The notes beneath the pieces were generated by a model, which saw only the letters and a program-made list of their open reading frames with translations, was not told the DNA's origin and did not search any database. From positions 372,001 through 436,000 of the forward strand of contig JAMXBD010001042.1 in the NCBI GenBank assembly GCA_024138025.1: a stretch of 64,000 bases of DNA, given 5' to 3'. The translations under genes were made by a program, and so were the position numbers. The number at the start of each line of letters is the position of its first letter. Position 1 is the stretch's first letter. Shown here one piece after another: positions 22,851 to 32,867 of the stretch. Source of the DNA: Combretum micranthum. Lineage: Eukaryota > Streptophyta > Magnoliopsida > Myrtales > Combretaceae.

Positions 22851-24512
22851 TTATACATCATATTCTGAAAATGTCTCTAGAAATATTTTTGAAAATGATG
22901 ATTTAAGAAGAAGTAAGAGACAAAGGAAAGAAAATTCTTTTGGAAATGATTTTTATACTTATCTTGTTGAAAATGATCCATTAACCTTCTCGGATGCAAT
23001 TTCCTCGTGTGATGCACCTTTTTGGAAAGAAGCTATTAAAGTTGAAATTGATTCTATTTTACAAAATAAAACATGGGAATTGGTAGATTTACCTCCTGGA
23101 GCTAAACCTATTGGTTGTAAATGGATCTTTAAAAGGAAATTAAATCCTGATGGTTCAGTTGATAAGTTTAAAGCTAGATTAGTTGCTAAAGGATTTACTC
23201 AAAAGCAAAATATTGACATTTTGACACTTTTGCTCCTGTAACTAGAATTTCTTCTATTCGAGTTTTGATTGCCTTGGCTTCAATATATAAACTTGTTATT
23301 CATCAAATGGATGTAAAAACAGCCTTTCTAAATGGCGATTTAGAGGAAGAAATTTATATGGTACAACCTGAAGGTTGTGTTGTTCCAGGACAAGAAAATA
23401 AAGTTTGTAAACTTCTTAAATCATTGTATGGTTTAAAACAAGCTCCTAAACAATGGCATGAAAAATTTGATCAAGTTTTATTAAATGATGGATTCTCTAC
23501 TGTTGAAGTTGATAAATGTGTTTACATAAAACTTATTAATAATGATTGTGTTATCATATGCCTATATGTAGATGATATGCTTATATTCGGTACCAGTCTT
23601 GATATAGTGCTTAAAACTAAATCTTTTCTTGCTTCCAAATTTGATATGAAAGATATGGGTGAAGCAAGTGTTATTTTGGGTGTTAAAATCATAAGGAAGA
23701 ATGATAGTATTATGTTATCACAAGAACATTATGTTGAGAAACTTCTTAAGAAGTTTGGACACTTTGATGTCAATCCTGTGAGTACCCCTTACGATGCTAA
23801 TACTCAATTAAAGAAAAATAGAGGTGATATTGTTGCTCAATCTGAGTATGCACAAATAATTGGAAGTCTGATGCATTTAATGAATTTCTCAAGACCTGAC
23901 ATAGCATATGCTGTGTGTAGATTGAGTAGGTATACACATAATCCCGGTTATGATCATTGGACTGCATTGGTCAGATTGATGAAATATCTCAGAGGTACTA
24001 TGAACTATGGTATTCTATATAGTGGATTTCCCGCTGTATTAGAAGGATACAGTGATGCCAACTGGATATCTGATTCAGATGAGACAAAATCCACTAGTGG
24101 TTATATATTCACCCTTGGAGGTGGAGCAATTTCATGGAAATCAGCCAAACAGACTATCATAGCTAAGTCTACTATGGAGTCAGAGTTTATTGCTCTGGAA
24201 TTGGCTGGTAATGAGGCTGAGTGGTTAAGAAACTTCTTAGCAAATATTCCATTAGGTTTAAAACCTACACCATCTGTGTCTATGCACTGTGATTGTCAAG
24301 CGGCAATATCTATTGCCAAGAATAAGACCTTCAATGGAAAGAATAGACATATTCGTTTGAGACATGAAGTAGTGAAGCAGCTGCTGAAAGATGGAATTAT
24401 ATCAATAGATTATGTGAAGTCAGAAGTGAACTTGGCCGATCCTCTGACTAAACCTTTGGGGAGAAAATTAATAAATGAAACATCGAGGGGTATGGGACTA
24501 AAGCCATGTTGA
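22851..24512 (+). pseudogene. Copia reverse transcriptase and RNase H region (one frameshift)
   Basis: The RT begins around FWKEAIKVEIDSI and WELVDLPPGAKPIGCKWIFK. A one-base loss near 23,220 shifts frame just before FDTFAPVTR. From there one open frame runs to the stop at 24,510-24,512, with [21 protein letters not shown], the active site YVDD (23,565-23,576), [16 protein letters not shown], and the RNase H motifs SDANW and STMESEF. This is the best preserved part of the element. Codon use is A/T-rich in keeping with the surroundings. Confidence 0.95.
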
Positions 24513-25078
24513 ATTATGATGGTAACCCAACCTATGTGATTGGAGATCCCATGAAATAGGTTCATATGGGTAATAACAAGTCGTTGCTTGATCTGTGTAA
24601 CACTAATAAATGATGTCCCTCCTATGATGTGCATAGTGCTAAACTGCAAAGAATGGGAGGTTGAGCAAAGCTCTTAATCAAATACCATATCCTTTTAAAG
24701 GTAGTGTATTCTGCAGTATACGCTTGATGGAATGACCTATATGAGTGTGAAGTGAGGCCGCTTCTATGAGATTGTGGCAAAATCTCTAAAGCACTCATGA
24801 ATTACCAGGCACGCGCATGGCCTATTAGCGCAAAACCGCGATGAATAGCAGAAAAAATGTGGAGTATGATGTGATTAATGAGAATTTTGGCTTACTATAA
24901 AATTCTTGGTTCATAGAAGCCTTAAGCTTCACCATTTATTTTGTAAGTTATATCTCATTTTTCTAGGTCTGGTTCATAGTCTTAAGGACACCAGATTCGA
25001 GGCATGATACTCATTTGAGAAAACCCAGCATTTCTTTTTATCTCTTTGTCTTTTATCCTTTTGAAATATGTGGGGGAT
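24513..25078 (+). other. 3' untranslated region and polypurine tract of the copia element
   Basis: About 565 bp without coding potential between the pol stop and the 3' LTR. The tract TGTGGGGGAT abuts the LTR start at 25,079 and would prime plus-strand DNA synthesis. A minus-strand open frame here (24,410-24,649) is a shadow. Confidence 0.85.
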
Positions 25079-25728
25079 TGTTGTGTATTATATATTTCAA
25101 AAGGAACAAGTCCCACATTCCTTAGATTTCACTCATTGTTCTTGTTTATAAACCTCATTCTCTTAGTAGGCTTGTAAAGAGTTGGTGAAAAGGCATGGGC
25201 TCGCGCGCAGAAAGCCTAGACCAAGCTAGTGTAAATCCATCGATTTGCGCCCCTCCCCTCTCCTGTGCCTGTAGTCATATGTCTTGGCTCGGTTCTAAGG
25301 AATATTTTATTTTCGTGTATATTATTTTTAAATAAAAATAATAATAATTAATTAAATCTTATCCGGATATAGGTCTTTTGAGCATTTAAAATTTTAATTA
25401 CCAATCGTTGTATTTTTTTGGGTACTTTCAAACCGTTGTATCTTTTAATTTTAAAAAGACATTTTTTCAACATACCCTTACAAATACCTCTTCGTTTTAT
25501 ATATATTTATCCATTTTAATATTTTATAATTTACTTTTTTCCTGTCTTGTTCTCCGGTTCCTTGCTGGGTTCTTCTTTCTTTCTTGCTATTCCTGTGGCC
25601 TAGATTTTTTAGAAGACTTGTTGAATCCTAGGGGATACGCCGTTCTTAAATAATATTGGCGAAATATCCTTAAGGATAGTGCTTAGCACGCCTCAAGTTT
25701 TCCCTCCTCGTTTCTAATTTTTCCAACA
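25079..25728 (+). repeat. 3' LTR of the copia element
   Basis: Same sequence as the 5' LTR with scattered differences. Notable is TATCCTTAAGGATA, a perfect 14-base palindrome, where the 5' LTR has TATCCTTAAGAACA. Confidence 0.92.
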
Positions 25729-25734
25729 ATCCTA

Positions 25735-26132
25735 TCTAAATTAATGATGATCCTGTAGAATTTTCTAACTTTATTTTATAATATAAATTTATATATTTTT
25801 CTTTTATAAGTTAAAAGAGAAATTTACGCTTCTTGCTTTCCTAGTTATTAATGATGGAACATGCGTGCGGGAAGATGAAGCCGGCTTTTGTGAGGATAAT
25901 CGGTTGGTCGGTGGGCCCAGAACAATAGGCAGGGCGGTCGACAGATAAAAACAAAGCATGCCCAAGTCTTCGAACGACCTCGACCCTTGTGCACGCTTCA
26001 CCCGTCACGATATCAACATATCCATTAGGTGGCATTCAATCTCTATATTGTACATTATAGGTCATACGTTATATAATTAAATATACTAGAACAAAAATAT
26101 TAATTATTGATGTTAAGGTATATGTTAAAATA
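25735..26132. repeat. Repeat R, left copy (partner 29,174-29,675)
   Basis: Shared landmarks: TAATATAAATTTATATATTT, CCTAGTTATTAATGATGGA, GATGAAGCCG, GACAGATAAAAACAAAG, TCTTCGAACGACCTCGAC, CTTGTGCACGCTTCACCCGT and an end at TTAAAATACACCAT. This copy lacks about 75 bases that are present on the right. Minus-strand translation gives short open pieces (TGEACTRVEVVRRL) shared by both copies, but no known protein is recognised. Confidence 0.8.
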
Positions 26133-26486
26133 CACCATCTCCTCCGCAATTTGCATGCAGTACATGATGACGATAGTGTTCCTTGTTTCCTCTCTTTCAT
26201 TTTTTTTTTCTTCTTTGGCAGTAATATATATTTTTGAAAAAAGCGGCGAAGATAGCTTCTTTTGTTGCTTCAGAAGAGGGGCGAGGTGGATTGTACATTA
26301 TTTGGTTTTGGTAGGGTTTTATGGTGCCTATGGTGGTGTTTTAATTAATTACGTCACACACTTGGAAATTTCAAGATTGGCGGCGAAATGTTTTGTTTGC
26401 AGTTTCAGGGCGCTTTTGCATCCTGTCTGTATGCTTCCCAATACAGTGGTATAAATTTTTCTTTTCTCAACATCGTTTATTTATGT
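26133..26486. repeat. Partial copy of the 18,346-19,300 segment
   Basis: Follows Repeat R directly and is cut off by element L3 at about 26,487. It keeps the ATATATTTTTGAAAAAAGCGG and CAGAAGAGGGGCGAGG blocks and a deleted version of the rest. Confidence 0.65.
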
Positions 26487-26568
26487 AAGATTGTCCTAAA
26501 TCTAACAGTTTATGAAAATTATTTGATCAAAACCACTACACTTTGTAAAAAACTTTTTAAACAAAACA

Positions 26569-26641
26569 AGATTGCTAACAAAAGCAATCTATACATATAT
26601 TTACATCATAAAAACATTGTTTAGTGCAAAACAAGGCACTA
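26569..26641 (-). other. Hairpins downstream of the L3 acidic exon
   Basis: AGATTGCT/AGCAATCT (26,569-26,590) and TAGTGC/GCACTA (26,622-26,641). L2 has unrelated stem sequences at matching places (GATTACTCA/TGAGTAATC and TTGTGTCC/GGACACAA), L1 also (TTCCACT/AGTGGAA and GGGC/GCCC). Confidence 0.55.
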
Positions 26642-26788
26642 CAAAAATAAAATTTACATGTTTTCGCACATCAAAAGAAACCTAAGGAATCCTAAAGTCT
26701 TTACAGCAAATAGGCTTAACTAACAAGCCATCTATACATAGCTTTTCCTTAGCAAAAAGTTTTCCAAAAAGCCCAGGGTAATCGGATC

Positions 26789-26865
26789 CTATTCGTCCCA
26801 CTCATCCAGAAATCTCTCGAAATCGGATCCATAGCCCAAGTCATCATAATACTCGTCTCCAATAC
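26789..26865 (-). CDS. Acidic terminal exon of L3 (predicted)
   Basis: The minus strand after the acceptor TTGCAG| reads IGDEYYDDLGYGSDFERF then LDEWDE and a stop at 26,791-26,789. It is acidic and ends like L2 (MDEWDE) and A1 (LDEWDD). The acceptor has a good pyrimidine tract. Joined to the 27,529 donor it gives a Gly codon (G|GT), as in L2 and L4. No known domain; a short acidic tail could bind a basic partner, which is a guess. Whether it is translated is unknown. Confidence 0.4.
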
Positions 26866-26996
26866 CTGCAAGGCAGCAAAAGTGAGCCAGAGGCCCAGTA
26901 CACAATAACCAATGCAAAACAAGTCATCAAATTGATGTAATGCATAATAGAACAAGTGGTTATCTTTATTACATTTTCATTCACAATTCAACAAGA

Positions 26997-27092
26997 GGGT
27001 ATTCAAACCCCGGTCACACTTTGGGAATTCAGGGATCCTGAGTAACAGCAGCTGCTTAGGGGGTTGATATAAGCAGTCCGAATACTTATATC
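26997..27092 (-). other. Three conserved hairpins in the last intron of L3
   Basis: GGGT-ATTCAA-ACCC (26,997-27,010), CCTGAG/CTTAGG (27,037-27,060) and GATATAAG/CTTATATC (27,066-27,092). In L2 the counterparts are GGAGT/ACTCC, CCTGAG/CTCAGG and TATAGGTA/TACCTATA, with several paired changes. Confidence 0.6.
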
Positions 27093-27298
27093 TCCTATAT
27101 CTATTTCATGAAGATAATAACTTCATTTAGGGTTTAAAAGCCGTTGCCCGACTCTACTTAAATTCAGTCCATAACATGAGCCTAGTTCACAAGTTCCCAT
27201 AAACTTTAAACTAAATCATGGTATTTCCCCCTAAGTTTAAGCAAACGTTACTCAGATACTATTTCCCCCTATCGGCTACCCACTTAACCAAAAAGAAT

Positions 27299-27392
27299 CG
27301 CTATTGCATCATAGCGTACCATTGCATCATGGTAAAGTCATTGCATCATGACTTGGTTAAGCGCCTAACTAACATGTCATTGCATCATGACA
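27299..27392 (-). repeat. Array of four TGCATC-loop hairpins in L3
   Basis: Plus-strand coordinates: CGCTAT-TGCATC-ATAGCG (27,299-27,316), TACCAT-TGCATC-ATGGTA (27,317-27,334), AAGTCAT-TGCATC-ATGACTT (27,335-27,354) and TGTCAT-TGCATC-ATGACA (27,375-27,392). The first three abut with no spacer. Loop constant, stems different, pairing perfect in all four. Confidence 0.85.
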
Positions 27393-27528
27393 GGTTTGCT
27401 GCTCCTCGGACCAGATTAAACAGTGTAATAGACATCCAATTCATTCAAATGTTAAGTCTAATCAATTTAGGTCAATTTAGGAATGCCTAGCCCTAGCCCT
27501 AGCAACCAACAAATAAGTTATTGCGTAC

Positions 27529-27588
27529 CTGAACCCGTTAGTATATAACTAGGATCTCTCGGTGATGAACTAACCGAAGAATCCTTAA
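27529..27588 (-). CDS. Penultimate exon of L3 (predicted)
   Basis: 60 bases between TTTTTATTTCAG| and GGTTCAG|GTACGCAATAAC on the minus strand, with a fully open frame KDSSVSSSPRDPSYILTGS in phase with the acidic exon. The donor GTACGCA(A/G)TAACTT is conserved in L2 (54,035) and A1 (8,583). L2 has a similar 48-base exon at 53,987-54,034 of the same phase (IDPRLATPIN...). Confidence 0.4.
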
Positions 27589-27825
27589 CTGAAATAAAAA
27601 TATCAAAATAATCAATAACTCAATAATTATTGATCTCATTCTCACAATTATACACATATTATATCCATATATCACAATTAATCAAAGAAATCCAAATAAT
27701 TGAATACAAAGTCACGAATAAGCATTTAAAGGTCCTATTATGACGCAAATCGCTTAATAAATACTCAATTGCTTAAATAACAAACTTCGGAAAATTTTTG
27801 AAAAAGTTTTTAAATTTCAAAAGCA

Positions 27826-28196
27826 CAGGGGATAGGCCGGCAGCCAAAGCCGGTGCTCGATGCTCTGAAAATCAACACTGCCAGCGCTGGCAGTGTTCAA
27901 GGGTACGCCGTCAGCCTTTGCATCCTACGCCGGCGGCCTTGAGTCGGCGTAGAATACAAAACCAAAATTTTCAAAAACGTCCAGAGAGGTCTAAGCCGTC
28001 CGCTTACCTAGATACGCGGGCAGCTTTGACACATACGCCGGCGGCCTTCATTTCCGCTGCCAGCGTACTATATGACAGAATGAACGCCGGCTGACTTTCT
28101 CAGCGAAAGCCGGCGGCGTTCAGCCAGCCTTAAGAAATCTGAATCCAACGCTGCCTCTAAGCCGGCGGCGTTGAATTCCCAGGTGCCGGCGTATGT
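27826..28196. repeat. GC-rich GCCGGC-repeat module of L3
   Basis: Five or more copies of GCCGGCGGC or close variants in both orientations in an otherwise AT-rich element. L2, L1 and A carry different GC-rich repeats at the equivalent place. Open frames at 27,798-28,094 and 28,068-28,250 come from this composition. Confidence 0.7.
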
Positions 28197-28628
28197 TTTA
28201 AAAACAGACTTAAACGAAAAACTCAAATCCCCTGTTTTTCCACTTTGCAAAATTCATCTTAAAACACTTCAAAACCTTCCTCAACTACACTTCCCACTTC
28301 ATATACTCACTCCTATCTATACTACTCAATCTTAGCCACTCAAAACAAGAATTCAACACAATTAAACACTTTAACTCCACATCAATCCAATCTAGATTTC
28401 CCTACACAATTCCTCTTTACATCCTCCCAACACTTCATATTACTTCAACCATGCATGCACAAACTCACACACTCATATAACACATTCATAACTCATCCCA
28501 AGCATGGACAAACAATTTGATCAACATTAAACTCATTCCAATGAAGAATTTATGCAATCACTTCAAGAAAGATAAACAAAACAAAACAACAATCATAACT
28601 AAATCAATTCAAATAATTATATATATAC

Positions 28629-28747
28629 CTTGTCTTGAGAAAAACTTTGATTTTTAAACTTGATATTGACCTTGACTTGAGCTTGGAATGGAATTGAAAG
28701 AGGAAGAAGAAAAGAAAGAAAGAACAAGCAAAATTCGTATAAAATAT
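28629..28747 (-). promoter_or_regulatory. Predicted promoter and leader of L3
   Basis: Minus strand: TATA-like TATTTTATAC, then a pyrimidine-rich stretch (TTGTTCTTTCTTTCTTTTC...) typical of plant leaders, ending at the donor CAAGACAAG|GTATATAT. L1 has a similar pyrimidine-rich stretch around 60,527-60,580 (minus strand). Confidence 0.45.
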
Positions 28748-29173
28748 TAGGGCTGCAAAAAGAGAGTTCAATTAAGCTTAATTATGCATAAAACATATTC
28801 CAAATTTACCCCCTAAGGCATATGCAACTTTAATTTGCATTTGGGTGTATTTGAGTCTCATTTGAAACCTCATTTGAGCATAAATGCTACTTAATTAAAG
28901 AAGAAAAATTCCATCACTAATCTTATAAAACCAAAGTTGATTTTTATAAATCTAACTTAATTAACACTTTAATGTATAAAAGACGTAACTAATAATTATA
29001 TTACACACACACATTAATACATATAAAACAAAGATATTAATTTCAATGTATACATGCAAAATAATATATTTTAAAGTACTAACAATCATCAAACATACTC
29101 ATTCAATTCAACAATTTAGAATAAATAAATAAACACATGAAATTTAAATAAAATTGGAATCTAGGTCATTTCA

Positions 29174-29675
29174 ATTAAAATTAATGATAGGATTATAGAA
29201 TTTTTCTAATTTTAAGTTGATAATATAAATTTATATATTTTTGTTTTTATAAGTCAAAAGACAAATTTATGCTTCTTGTTTTCCTAGTTATTAATGATGG
29301 ATCATGTGTGCGGGTAGATGAAGCCGATTTTTGTGAAGATAATCACTTGGTCGGTTAGCCCAGAACAACCGGCAGGGCTGTTGACAGATAAAAACAAAGC
29401 TGAAATGACGCGAAAACGTACAGTTTCAACATGCCCAAACTTTTGGCCCGAAAACCTGCCCAAACCCAATCAGTCTTCGAACGACCTCGACGCTCGATCA
29501 GTCTTCGAACGACCTCGACCCTTGTGCACGCTTCACCCGTCACCATATCAACATATCCACTAGGTGGAATTCAATCTCTATATTGTACATTATAGGTTAT
29601 ACGTTATATAATTAAATATACTATACCAAAAATATTAATTATTGATGTTATGGTATATGTTAAAATACACCATTT
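29174..29675. repeat. Repeat R, right copy
   Basis: Longer than the left copy: it keeps an extra stretch including CTGAAATGACGCGAAAACGT and holds a 27-base-scale tandem duplication (ATCAGTCTTCGAACGACC twice). It abuts the L3 end exactly. Composition is much less AT-rich than the surroundings, suggesting former coding or LTR sequence. Confidence 0.8.
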
Positions 29676-31080
29676 ATTTATTTTATAAAGCATTTATGCA
29701 AAAGAAAAAAAAAAGAAAAAAGGGCATTATTGTTGATTATATATATTATTGTGTCTGTGTCCATTACATTTTGATGTTTAATTCGAATTTGCATGATAGT
29801 CATATATTTGCTACTGCGTGAAATAATTTATTTTTATATTCTTACTTTTTTACTACAAAATTCCATCAATACTCTACATTAATATACTATATATAGTTAT
29901 TTCGAGTTATTCAATTTTAATTTATTTAAATTTAGTTAGGGTTTTGACTCATTAGGCTTGATCTTATTTAGTGAACAAGCCAGATTCAAATTTAAAATAA
30001 AGTTAGTTAATTTAAACAAGATAAGCTCGATTATTTTCTCTCTAAGCTCATGAACTAACTTGTTTAACCTCTCGAATAGGTTTGCTAAGACTCATTAGAA
30101 GAATTGTTTAAACTTGCGATTAGGCTCATGAGTATTATATTATCTATTATTTATTCTACATGTAATTAAAATAATTATAATATATAACTTAAATTTTATT
30201 CATTATCATTCTATCTATTTATACATTTAACTTTCTAGAATTAATACAAACCAAAAATTAATGAGCTACTCAAATTTCTCATCTTAACATTGATTCAACT
30301 CCATTGTCCATTTATAGTTGATTAAGTTCAACTTATAATAAAACCTTTCGATTTAAACAAGTTGAGTTTCATGCCAGAAAAGTTGTGTTGATTAGGGGTG
30401 GCAAAAAAAATAATCGAACAAAACCAAACTACAAATCGAACTAAACCAAATTAAAATTGCAGTTTTTTTCCCTAACTATTTGGATTGTAGATCGGATTGG
30501 CTATTCACAAATAGATTATGATTCTGTTCAATGCATAATCCAAACTCCACCATTAAATTCAAACCAATCCATTTTGAAAAAATTGACTAAAGAGTAAAGA
30601 GTAAAGAAATAGAGCCCAACCTAAATTATATAACCCTAATCCTAGTAATTACCATTTTAACTTTTTTGAGTGTTGTCTCCCCTTTACTCATAAATTCCAT
30701 CATTCTGTTCTCTTCATCATATTTGCTTTTCAAATTTCTCTCTATCTTAATCCTCAACACCAAGACTAATGACTTATACCATGCTTGAAGGTGAAGATTG
30801 GAGAGTTTTTATTTGACATTTATCCTTTTTTTTTAAATTCAGATTTACTTGAAAATTTGTAACATTTTCACAATGTTCCATCCTTAAAATTCGTGAATTG
30901 AGTTTGGCATTGTCAGAGACCATACATTTAAGAGAAAATTATTATTGATGGAAGCTTCTATTATGTTGTTAAGGGGACTGCCCCATTAACAATCAGATCA
31001 TTAAAATAAATATAATAAATAGAATATTAACTATTTTAGTGATTTGATGATTGTTGGGTATAGTATGAGCCATTGGATGG
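29676..31080. other. AT-rich spacer with decayed repeat fragments
   Basis: No gene. A phrase TTAGGGGTGGCAA at about 30,394 looks like the end of a hAT-type non-autonomous element but the partner end was not found. 30,990-31,062 contains the small inverted structure AACAATCA...TGATTGTT that shares its core with 19,946-19,998. Confidence 0.4.
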
Positions 31081-31391
31081 TGTAATGCCCTAAGATATAG
31101 GCATTACAGCTCGCCACGTGTCCTTCTCTTGTTAAGAACACGCTAAGGCTATTGAAACACTATACCATAAATATAACAAATTTTAGTCATCAAAACTCAC
31201 AATTGATTTACTTTAAAACATCTCATAAAAATAATCCTTAATGTTCATGAACTAATAAAAATCCGAAAAGACATGTCATCATAATAAAAACCTGACAAAC
31301 TAGTCTCATAAAATTTTCAACAACTAATAATAATCAATCATAAAATTTATAAAGTCTTCCACATCTTTCCACTAAATCCGACGCTCTAGAT

Positions 31392-31489
31392 CTACGAGTC
31401 ATCAGCAGGATAGTCAAGTCTACTATCGCCATCCCCATGATCTACATATAGATCACACCCAGATAGATCATAAACAACTTCCTCTTCAC
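31392..31489 (-). CDS. Acidic terminal exon of L4 (predicted)
   Basis: After TTCAAGTATAG| the minus strand reads GEEEVVYDLSG then a D-rich stretch ending LDYPADDS-stop (stop 31,394-31,392). It is acidic like those of L2 and L3 and in the same phase (G|GT), but the D-E-W-D ending is not kept. This is the most divergent member. Confidence 0.35.
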
Positions 31490-32509
31490 CTATACTTGAA
31501 TAATTAAAGGAAAAAGCGAAACTGCCCAGTACGCCATACTACAAACAAATACACATGAACATGCCAACATACATTACGTACATTCCTAAAACTAATGGAA
31601 CAAACACAAATTATTATCTTTTATTAGTGAAACAAGCAACATAGCTTAGAACCATATGTATCTAGTCCTAAACCCGGAGTAACTCATGATCTAGATCCAC
31701 AATCTTTATAAAGTAGTTTATATTTAGTATATTGATGTTAGGTACTCCCCACACATTGTTGCGTTTTGCCATACGGACCTGAGCGACTTCTAATCTGCCG
31801 GAATCATTTTCAAGTACAACTTTACTAGGGACAGCGCCACACAAGGATCATCAGGGCACCTCATTAGTATCACATTCTACGTAGTCTTTACTAACTAAAG
31901 CCATATGCAACCAACACTTTTTTCAATTTATATGTCGGATAGGATTTAGTCAAATTATTTTCTAAACCTATAGGCACAAGCAACAGACAAGATAAGGTCG
32001 TACCTGGTATTACTTCCAACTCAAATCCACCAACAAACTTCTAAAGAAAAGAACCCTAATCTCACAGATATCCCTGATCAACAATATATCTCAATCAACT
32101 TCAACTTGCAATACACAATCAAACCTTAATCCTTAAATTTCATAATCTCGCTAAAAGAATCTATAACCCTAGATATAAATCTACGAAAAGTAATTAACAC
32201 ACCTATCTCTTTTGTTCACAATTCAAAGAAACCGTTCAACACAGCTTTTCTCCAAAATCTCCTAATCTCTCCACAACTTCTTTCAATATATATACGTAAA
32301 GTCTCTAATTAACAAATCGAAATGCAACAACAGATGAATTTCATTGAACAACAATGTAGAATGGATTCTTACGTACCTAGAACTTGTAGATCTCAAATTG
32401 GAATAAGAACCCTAATCCACAATTCTCTTGAATTTTGATAAATAAATCGAAATCATAAATCTATAATCTTCAAATCGTAGTAATTATAAAATCCTAAGAA
32501 AGACATTAC

Positions 32510-32720
32510 CTTTTTCCTTTGAATCAGAGTCTCCCAGATTTCCAGTTACTCTAGGGTATCAACACAAATCTTGGATCTCCTTTAAATTTGTAGAACAACT
32601 CGCATTAGAAAGATTGAACTAAAAAGGATGATCGAAATAGACTAGAGAAAGACCCATTTACCTAGGGTTTTGTTGAGGAAAAGGTGTGACAAGGTCATGG
32701 GGTCTAGGGTCTATTTATAG
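32510..32720 (-). promoter_or_regulatory. Promoter and leader exon of L4
   Basis: CTATAAATAG at 32,711-32,720 is a textbook plant TATA box on the minus strand. The following 200 bases lack long repeats and end at a strong donor (GGAAAAAG|GTAATG). This is the best evidence that the family is transcribed in the TGAAAT-to-TTTACA direction. Confidence 0.6.
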
Positions 32721-32867
32721 GGAGGATTGGCTTTGGAAAAACACAACCCTAGCTTTTACTGATTCACATCACGAATATTTATTTAATCATGTTTATTCTA
32801 GACGTATGAATTTAAGTAGAAGTAGTCTTGAGCATGCTACTCAATTATCTCATATGCACTTATGATA

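Larger units (their letters stand above)
20015..25728 (+). mobile_element. Ty1/copia LTR retrotransposon, near full length but inactive
   Basis: 5.7 kb with two LTRs (about 645 and 650 bp), a gag-pol region in copia order (capsid, CCHC, protease, integrase, reverse transcriptase, RNase H) and a purine tract before the 3' LTR. LTRs start TGTTG and end (C/T)AACA. The flanking five bases are atctc on the left and atcct on the right, an imperfect target duplication. The LTRs differ at many sites and the coding region has at least two stops and three frameshifts, so the insertion is not recent. Copia lineage not assigned. Confidence 0.95.
26487..29173 (-). mobile_element. Element L3: long LTR-like element with micro-gene, edge-truncated
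   Basis: Read on the minus strand it starts TGAAATGACC at 29,173, like L1 (TGAAATACCCC) and L2 (TGAAATAATC). Order: TATTTTATAC TATA-like box near 28,738-28,747, pyrimidine-rich leader, donor AAG|GTATAT at 28,629, GC-rich module 27,826-28,196, penultimate exon 27,529-27,588, hairpin-rich intron, acidic exon 26,789-26,865, downstream hairpins. The last 80 or so bases of the family (the GGTCTTTACA edge) are missing; at 26,487 it joins the 18.3-kb-like segment. No gag or pol inside, so it looks like a solo LTR. Confidence 0.75.
31081..32867 (-). mobile_element. Element L4: LTR-like element with clear promoter, divergent member of the L family
   Basis: The plus-strand left edge TGTAATGCC resembles TGTAAAGACC of L1/L2 and forms a 9-bp stem with GGCATTACA at 31,100. 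The pentamer gatgg flanks both sides (31,076-31,080 and 32,868-32,872), a candidate target duplication, though the right edge reads ATGATA rather than ...CA. Minus strand: TATA box CTATAAATAG (32,720-32,711), leader, donor AAAAAG|GTAATG at 32,510, further donor-like sites, donor CCAG|GTACG at 32,004, acidic exon 31,489-31,392, edge hairpin. No gag or pol. Confidence 0.6.

Noticed and set aside
27487..27505. CCTAGCCCTAGCCCTAG as a telomere-like repeat
   Set aside because: The unit is CCCTAG in two to three copies, not CCCTAAA, and sits inside element L3.
27798..28250. Open frames over the GC-rich module of L3 on both strands
   Set aside because: They arise from high GC and few stops, not shared with L1, L2 or A.
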